From an uncultured Clostridia bacterium (GTDB lineage: Bacteria; Bacillota; Clostridia; Oscillospirales; Acutalibacteraceae), in contig CANQGN010000003.1 of NCBI GenBank assembly GCA_947623215.1, forward strand, positions 1 through 26,076: DNA of 26,076 nucleotides, written 5' to 3'. The number at the start of each line of letters is the position of its first letter. The first letter of the stretch is position 1. Made by a program: the position numbers and the translations under genes. Under the pieces are notes generated by a model, which had not been told where the DNA came from, did not search any database, and saw only the letters and a program-made list of their open reading frames with translations. Shown piece after piece: positions 21,680 to 26,076 of the stretch.

Positions 21680-23020
21680 ATGGCATGTAAGCTGAACGAA
21701 CGCTATGCCGATGCGTTTATAAAAGAGGGAGAAGTGGAACGGCTGTGGCCGCAGGTAAAAGCGGCACACGAGCTGCTGCACACCGGCGCCGGCGCGGGGC
21801 ATGACTTTACCGGCTGGCTGGATTTGCCGGTCGATTACGATAAGGCGGAGTTCGCCCGCATTGAACAGGCGGCCGCCCGCATTCGGCAAAACAGCGATTT
21901 GCTCATTGTCATTGGCATTGGCGGGTCTTACTTAGGGGCGCGCGCGGCCATCGAGTTTGTGCACTCGCCGCAATACAACCTTTGCCGCAAGGCAGGGTCG
22001 CCCGCCGTCTTTTTTGCCGGCAACAACATCAGCGGTTCCGCCCTTTCAGAGCTGCTGGAGCTGTGCGAAGGCAAAGAGGTTTCGCTCAACGTTATTTCCA
22101 AATCCGGCACCACAACCGAACCGGCCATTGCCTTTCGCGTGCTGCGCGGGTATTTAGAGCGGCGCTACGGGGTAGAAGAAGCCCGGCGGCGCATTTACTG
22201 CACCACCGACCGCGCCCGGGGCACCTTAAAGCAGCTGGCCGACCGCGAGGGGTACGAAACCTTTGTAGTACCAGACGACGTAGGCGGCCGCTACTCGGTC
22301 TTAACCGCCGTAGGACTGCTGCCCATTGCCGTTTCGGGGGCCAACATTGCCGCCATGATGCAGGGCGCGGCCGACGCCCGGCAGGCCTACGCCGCGCCGG
22401 AGCTCACCAACGACTGCTACCGCTACGCCGCGCTGCGCAACTGCCTGCTGCGCCGGGGCCGCACCACAGAGATTTTGGCCGCTTACGAACCCCGCTGCGC
22501 CATGCTGGCCGAGTGGTTTAAACAGCTGTACGGCGAAAGCGAGGGCAAAGACGGCAAGGGCCTCTTCCCGGCGTCGGTCATTTTCTCTACCGACTTACAC
22601 TCCATGGGCCAGTACATTCAAGACGGCGTGCGTTCGCTGTTTGAAACCGTGGTGTGGATAGAAGAAAGCGAGCGGGACGTAACGGTGCCGGCGCAGGAAG
22701 ACGACGGCGACGGCTTAAACTTTTTGGCCGGGCAGTCGCTCTCTTATGTGAACCGCAAGGCCTTTGAGGGCACGGTGTTGGCCCATAACGACGGCGGCGT
22801 GCCGAACCTGGTGCTCACCCTGCCCAAGGCGGACGAATACGAATTCGGCTGGCTGGTGTATTTCTTTGAGAAGGCCTGCGCCATTTCGGGCTATCTGCTG
22901 GGGGTCAATCCCTTTGACCAGCCGGGGGTAGAAAGCTACAAAAAGAACATGTTTGCCCTGCTGGGCAAGCCGGGTTACGAAGCGCAAAAGGCGAATCTGG
23001 AAGCCAGACTCGCCCGCTGA
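21680..23020 (+). CDS. pgi: Glucose-6-phosphate isomerase
   Basis: A 446-residue phosphoglucose isomerase of the shorter bacterial/clostridial type, interconverting glucose-6-phosphate and fructose-6-phosphate in glycolysis. Visible marks are the sugar-phosphate-binding IGIGGSYLGARAAIEF, the SIS-domain SKSGTTTEPAIAFR, the LFPASVIFSTDLHSMGQYIQDG region with the catalytic Glu/His neighbourhood, and the C-terminal PGVESYKKNMFALLG with the catalytic Lys. The ATG at 21680 has AGGAGG 11 nt upstream; an in-frame TTG near 21635 lies inside the promoter. A small P-loop gene follows after 32 nt and is probably cotranscribed. Confidence 0.96.
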   Translation: MACKLNERYADAFIKEGEVERLWPQVKAAHELLHTGAGAGHDFTGWLDLPVDYDKAEFARIEQAAARIRQNSDLLIVIGIGGSYLGARAAIEFVHSPQYNLCRKAGSPAVFFAGNNISGSALSELLELCEGKEVSLNVISKSGTTTEPAIAFRVLRGYLERRYGVEEARRRIYCTTDRARGTLKQLADREGYETFVVPDDVGGRYSVLTAVGLLPIAVSGANIAAMMQGAADARQAYAAPELTNDCYRYAALRNCLLRRGRTTEILAAYEPRCAMLAEWFKQLYGESEGKDGKGLFPASVIFSTDLHSMGQYIQDGVRSLFETVVWIEESERDVTVPAQEDDGDGLNFLAGQSLSYVNRKAFEGTVLAHNDGGVPNLVLTLPKADEYEFGWLVYFFEKACAISGYLLGVNPFDQPGVESYKKNMFALLGKPGYEAQKANLEARLAR

Positions 23021-23052
23021 TAGACCAATCTAAAACAAAGGAGAAATCGACT

Positions 23053-23469
23053 ATGATATCCATGATTATCGGTCACAAAGGCTCGGGAAAAACCAAAAAA
23101 TTGATCGACTGCATTCACGCCTGCGAAGAAAAAAGCAACGGCGACGTGGTGTGCATTGAAAAAGGCCAAAAGCTGACCTATGACCTGACCCACCGGGTAC
23201 GACTGGTAGACAGCGACCGCTTCTCCATAGAGGGGTACGACGCGCTGTTTGGATTTATCAGCGGTATTTGCGCCGGTAATTACGACGTGACCGACATTTT
23301 TTTAGACGGCACGCTCAAAATCGGCGGCAATGATAAAGAGGCGCTGGTGGCCTTTTTGGCCCGGCTTTCTGCCCTGGCGGAGCTGGCCAACACCCACATT
23401 ATGCTCACCGTCTCGTGCGACGAAGAGGAGCTGCCCGAGGCGATTCATCAATACGAAATTGTGCGGTAA
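23053..23469 (+). CDS. Small P-loop ATP-binding protein (often labelled PilT-like)
   Basis: A 138-residue protein with an N-terminal Walker A motif GHKGSGKTKKL (residues 7-17) and a Walker B-like strand DIFLDG. Similar short proteins in clostridia carry the label twitching motility protein PilT, but this one lacks the length and the PAS-like and hexamerisation regions of true PilT, so that name is misleading. Its conserved VVCIEKGQKLTYDLTHRVRL segment suggests a defined but unknown family. AAAGGAG lies 9 nt before the ATG. It follows pgi by 32 nt and is closed by a strong terminator. Confidence 0.8.
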   Translation: MISMIIGHKGSGKTKKLIDCIHACEEKSNGDVVCIEKGQKLTYDLTHRVRLVDSDRFSIEGYDALFGFISGICAGNYDVTDIFLDGTLKIGGNDKEALVAFLARLSALAELANTHIMLTVSCDEEELPEAIHQYEIVR

Positions 23470-23491
23470 ACCAGCCGCTTGAAACGCGTCG

Positions 23492-23534
23492 GCCGCCGGG
23501 GGAGAAGGTTGCTTTTTCCCCCGGCGGCTTTTTT
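23492..23534 (+). terminator. Strong Rho-independent terminator after pgi and the P-loop gene
   Basis: An 11-bp GC stem (23492-23502 with 23518-23528), extended by A-T pairs at the loop end, is followed by six Ts. It lies 22 nt past the stop of the P-loop gene and only 29 nt before the next start codon. Confidence 0.92.
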
Positions 23535-23563
23535 AAAAAAAAGAAGGAAGCGGGGTTTTTGCA

Positions 23564-24700
23564 ATGAAACGGGAATGGAACGTAGTGGAATTCGGCGCCC
23601 GTCCGGGCGGGGAGGCGCTGCAAACGGTCGCTTTTCAGGCGGCGCTGAACGCCGCGCGAGACGCCGGCGGCGGCCGAGTGGTGGTACCGGCGGGGCGGTA
23701 CGTGGTGGCGGGGCTGCGCATGTATTCCAACACCACGCTCATCCTTTGCGGCGGCGCGGAACTTCTGGGCAGCCGGAAGTGCGAAGACTACGCCATTATC
23801 CCGGTACCGCCCGGCCTTTCCCTGCGCACCGACCAGCAGCTGTTTACCCACGCCGGCGACCGCCCCGCCTACCGCCGGGCGATTCTTTCTGCCTACGGCG
23901 AAGAAAATATTGCGGTCATGGGGGAAGAAAACGCGGTAATAGACGGGCGCGACTGTGCCGACCCGGAGGGGGAAGAGGGGTTCAGAGGCCCGCACGGGCT
24001 GTTTTTCTCTAACTGCCGGGGCGTTACCTTGCAGGGCTACACGGTGCAAAACACCGGCAACTTTATGCACCAGCTCGACTGCTGCCGCAACGTGCGCCTC
24101 TTAGGCGTTACGGTGCTGGCGGGGCACGACGGCGCGCACATTCACTGCTGCGAGAACGTTACCTTTGAAAACTGCGACATCCGCAGCGGCGACGACTGCA
24201 TTGCGGGGGCGAACGTAAACAATCTGGTGGTGCGCGGCTGCCGTCTCAACTCCTCCTGCCACTGTTTTCGGCTGGGCGGGGTGAACGTGCTGGTAGAAAA
24301 TACCAGAATGTACGGCCCCGGCGAATACCCCCACCGGGCGTCCGGCCGCCACAACCTGCTTGGGGCCTTCACCTATTTTTCCAGCGAGGCACACCCCGCC
24401 GCCGGGCCGGCCGGTAACTGGGTGATTCGCAACTGCGAGGTAAAGCAGGCCGACTGGTTTTTGCGCTATTTGGCAAACGACCCGGCGGCGCTGCACGCCG
24501 GTATGCCGCTTCTCGACGTGACCCTTGAAAACGTGCAAATGACCGAAATGCTCGCCCCCTGCGAGGTGGTGGGCGACCCCGAGCGCCCGCTGACCATTCG
24601 CCTGAAAAACGTTTGCTATCGTTACCGCGCGGGCGCAGACCCGGGGCAGGGCATGTTTCGCCCCGACTGTAAACATGTAACCGTCCTCCAATCTTTTTGA
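23564..24700 (+). CDS. Glycoside hydrolase family 28-like right-handed beta-helix protein
   Basis: A 378-residue parallel beta-helix protein related to polygalacturonases. The N-terminal part has the pectate-lyase-like FGARPGGEALQTVAFQAAL and GRVVVPAGRYVVAGL; the middle holds repeated N-V-x-x strands and the GH28-like segment NCDIRSGDDCIAG with the Asp pair. The third GH28 motif, usually GHG, reads SCHCFRLGG, and the NTD motif is replaced by GHDGAHIH, so activity on polygalacturonan is uncertain. No signal peptide is present, implying a cytoplasmic enzyme acting on imported oligosaccharides. The ATG has AAGGAAG 13 nt upstream. No promoter of its own is visible; a terminator lies just upstream. 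Confidence 0.82.
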   Translation: MKREWNVVEFGARPGGEALQTVAFQAALNAARDAGGGRVVVPAGRYVVAGLRMYSNTTLILCGGAELLGSRKCEDYAIIPVPPGLSLRTDQQLFTHAGDRPAYRRAILSAYGEENIAVMGEENAVIDGRDCADPEGEEGFRGPHGLFFSNCRGVTLQGYTVQNTGNFMHQLDCCRNVRLLGVTVLAGHDGAHIHCCENVTFENCDIRSGDDCIAGANVNNLVVRGCRLNSSCHCFRLGGVNVLVENTRMYGPGEYPHRASGRHNLLGAFTYFSSEAHPAAGPAGNWVIRNCEVKQADWFLRYLANDPAALHAGMPLLDVTLENVQMTEMLAPCEVVGDPERPLTIRLKNVCYRYRAGADPGQGMFRPDCKHVTVLQSF

Positions 24701-24728
24701 TTTTTATTTTTTGTTTTGCCAGCCTAAT

Positions 24729-24756
24729 CCGCCGGGGCAACCGTTCGCCCCGGCGG
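24729..24756. other. Perfect GC-rich stem-loop after the GH28-like gene
   Basis: A 10-bp perfect stem (24729-24738 with 24747-24756) with an 8-nt loop lies 28 nt past the stop codon. It lacks a T-run on either strand, so termination by it alone is doubtful; it may act with the A/T-flanked hairpin at 24795-24825. Confidence 0.55.
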
Positions 24757-24794
24757 CCGCCCCTGCGCGAAAAAAGCGGCGGAGAATTTTCTTA

Positions 24795-24825
24795 AAAAAA
24801 GCGGTTTACAAACGGCCGCTTTTTT
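24795..24825 (+). terminator. Terminator-like hairpin overlapping the nfn promoter
   Basis: The stem AAAAAAGCGG (24795-24804) pairs with CCGCTTTTTT (24816-24825) around an 11-nt loop, with the T-run on the right as in a plus-strand terminator for the GH28-like transcript. The loop contains the -35 element TTTACA of the nfnA promoter. Confidence 0.65.
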
Positions 24826-24833
24826 GTTACAAT
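24805..24833 (+). promoter_or_regulatory. Promoter of nfnAB
   Basis: TTTACA (24805-24810) and TACAAT (24828-24833) are separated by exactly 17 nt. The leader to the ATG at 24922 is about 82 nt and shows no recognised riboswitch. Confidence 0.8.
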
Positions 24834-24921
24834 AATGGGCGGGTTTGCGCCCGGCGGAGGGTTCTCCTTTTTGCCGTTTGGGCGAGGCCTATTCCAAAGC
24901 AGAAGGGTCTTTTCTTTCGTT

Positions 24922-25761
24922 ATGTTTCAAATTGTTCGCAAGGAGTGCTTAAACCCCACCGTTACCCGTATGGATATTGCCGCTCCCCGCATTGCCGCTA
25001 AGGCGCAGCCGGGGCAGTTCGTCATTTTGCGGGTAGACGAAAAGGGCGAGCGCATTCCCTTAACGGTGGCGGATTTTGACCCCGCCGCCGGTACCGTTAC
25101 GGTGATTTTTCAAATTGTGGGTCTCACCACCGAAAAGCTCAACCGGCTGCAGGTGGGCGATTCGCTGCAAGACTTTGTCGGTCCCTTAGGCCGCCCAACC
25201 GAGACCGAGGGCTTACAAAAAGTGGCCATTGTAGGGGGCGGCGTGGGCTGCGCCATCGCCTACCCGGTCGCGAAAAAGCTTCACTTGCAGGGGGCTGAGG
25301 TGCATTCCATTGTGGGCTTTCGCAGCCGCGAGCTGGTAATTTTAGAAGAGGAATTCCGGCGCGTGAGCGACCGCTTTGTGCTCATGAGCGACGACGGCAC
25401 CGCCGGGGAGAAAGGGCTGGTGACCGACGCGCTCAAAGCTCTGATAGAATCCGGCGAGCACTACGACCGGGTAATCGCCATTGGGCCGCTTATCATGATG
25501 AAATTCGTCTGCGCGCTTACTAAAACCTATGAAATCCCCACTACCGTAAGCATGAACCCCATTATGATAGACGGCACCGGCATGTGCGGCGGCTGCCGAC
25601 TGACCGTGGGGGGCGAAACCCGCTTTGCCTGCGTAGACGGCCCGGATTTTGACGGCCATTTGGTAGATTTTGACGAAGCTATGGAACGGGGCGCCCTTTA
25701 CCGCCCCATAGAACGGGAACGGCATGAGCACTTTTGCCGCCTGCTACAAGGAGGGAACTGA
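24922..25761 (+). CDS. nfnA: NfnA-like FAD/NAD-binding ferredoxin-NADP+ reductase subunit
   Basis: A 279-residue flavoprotein of the sulfide dehydrogenase / dihydroorotate dehydrogenase electron-transfer (PyrK-like) family, the usual length for NfnA. The FAD domain has PGQFVILRVDEKGERIPLTV and VGLTTEKLNRLQ; the NAD domain has VAIVGGGVGCAIAYPVAKKL; a 2Fe-2S site is formed by MCGGCRL plus FACVDGPDFDGH near the C-terminus. With the next gene it would form NfnAB, which couples NADH, NADPH and ferredoxin in the cytoplasm. ATG at 24922 starts the conserved domain (MFQIVRKECL), though the ribosome binding site is weak (AAGGG about 14 nt away). It is 3 nt from nfnB. Confidence 0.92.
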   Translation: MFQIVRKECLNPTVTRMDIAAPRIAAKAQPGQFVILRVDEKGERIPLTVADFDPAAGTVTVIFQIVGLTTEKLNRLQVGDSLQDFVGPLGRPTETEGLQKVAIVGGGVGCAIAYPVAKKLHLQGAEVHSIVGFRSRELVILEEEFRRVSDRFVLMSDDGTAGEKGLVTDALKALIESGEHYDRVIAIGPLIMMKFVCALTKTYEIPTTVSMNPIMIDGTGMCGGCRLTVGGETRFACVDGPDFDGHLVDFDEAMERGALYRPIERERHEHFCRLLQGGN

Positions 25762-25764
25762 GCG

Positions 25765-26076
25765 ATGCCCAACATGAACCCCAACAAAAACCCCATGCCC
25801 CAGCAACCGGCAGAGGAACGCCGCCATAACTTTCGCGAAGTGGCGCTGGGCTATACCGAGGCCATGGCGCTGGAGGAAGCGGAGCGCTGCTTAAACTGCA
25901 AGCACAAGCCCTGCGTGCAGGGCTGCCCGGTGGGCATTAACATTCCCGGGTTTATTGCCAAAATTCGCGAAGAAGACTGGGAGGGCGCCTACCAAACGGT
26001 GGCGGCAGACAGCTCTCTGCCGGCGGTGTGCGGCCGGGTGTGCCCGCAGGAGAGCCAGTGCGAGAAAAACTGCGTG
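25765..26076 (+). CDS. nfnB: NfnB / GltD-like NADPH-dependent oxidoreductase subunit (partial, runs off the window)
   Basis: The first 104 residues of a glutamate-synthase-small-subunit-like flavoprotein; the 3' end lies beyond the window. The visible N-terminal domain has the Fe-S signature CLNCKHKPCVQGCPVGINIP followed by FIAKIREEDW and VCGRVCPQESQCEKNC, which bind two 4Fe-4S clusters. The ATG at 25765 has AAGGAGGG 9 nt upstream, partly inside the nfnA stop region, so the two genes form one operon. Directly after an NfnA gene the assignment to NfnB is more likely than to true GltD, but the C-terminal flavin and NADPH domains are not available to confirm it. Confidence 0.9.
   Translation, partial: MPNMNPNKNPMPQQPAEERRHNFREVALGYTEAMALEEAERCLNCKHKPCVQGCPVGINIPGFIAKIREEDWEGAYQTVAADSSLPAVCGRVCPQESQCEKNCV

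Noticed and set aside
24729..24756. Classical terminator after the GH28-like gene
   Set aside because: Perfect stem but no T-run on either strand; kept only as a stem-loop.
1..26076. CRISPR array, insertion sequence, prophage or rRNA genes
   Set aside because: No regularly spaced repeats, transposase, integrase, phage structural gene or rRNA-like sequence was found on either strand.

Overview
The window reads as a chromosomal segment of a GC-rich, anaerobic, fermentative clostridial bacterium (Bacillota, probably Oscillospiraceae or Ruminococcaceae-like; inferred from gene content, no marker gene). Pointers are an [FeFe]-hydrogenase operon of the electron-bifurcating Hnd/Hyd type, a ferredoxin/NADPH NfnAB-type operon, a VTC/DUF4956/Cthe_2159 cassette, strong AGGAGG ribosome binding sites, TTGACA/TATAAT promoters and tRNA genes with encoded CCA. 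I see no phage, insertion sequence, CRISPR array or rRNA.

Layout. 1-1450: metY-like sulfhydrylase with its own promoter and terminator (minus). 1478-4901: a minus-strand operon of VTC-domain protein, DUF4956 membrane protein and a Cthe_2159-like carbohydrate-binding beta-helix protein. 4925-6961: a two-component system (minus; regulator with a TTG start). The promoters of the two-component operon and of the VTC operon carry the same pair of TTAAGGTT-type boxes with an 11-bp period, so the regulator probably controls both itself and the cassette. 7016-7780: RelE-like toxin and Phd/YefM-like antitoxin. 7797-8226: non-coding, hairpin-rich, repeat-like DNA. 8227-8440: tRNA-Gln(TTG) and tRNA-His(GTG). 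8492-9078: YgjV-like membrane protein. 9079-9382: non-coding with three consecutive palindromes. 9383-10225: YihY/BrkB-like membrane protein.

10276-18776 is one long minus-strand hydrogenase operon. In transcription order it reads HndA (NuoE-like), DRTGG protein, RsbW-like ATPase, HydS-like sensory [FeFe] hydrogenase, second DRTGG protein, PHP phosphoesterase, second HATPase, HndB, HndC (NuoF-like), HndD (catalytic hydrogenase). Several internal genes overlap by ATGA. The layout couples a catalytic NAD(P)H/ferredoxin hydrogenase with a candidate H2- or redox-sensing module. Maturases HydEFG are not in the window.

18875-26076: mtaB tRNA methylthiotransferase (minus), then on the plus strand a D-Ala-D-Ala carboxypeptidase, glucose-6-phosphate isomerase with a small P-loop protein, a GH28-like beta-helix protein, and the nfnA-nfnB pair (nfnB runs off the window end). 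NfnAB and the bifurcating hydrogenase would together balance NADH, NADPH, ferredoxin and H2.
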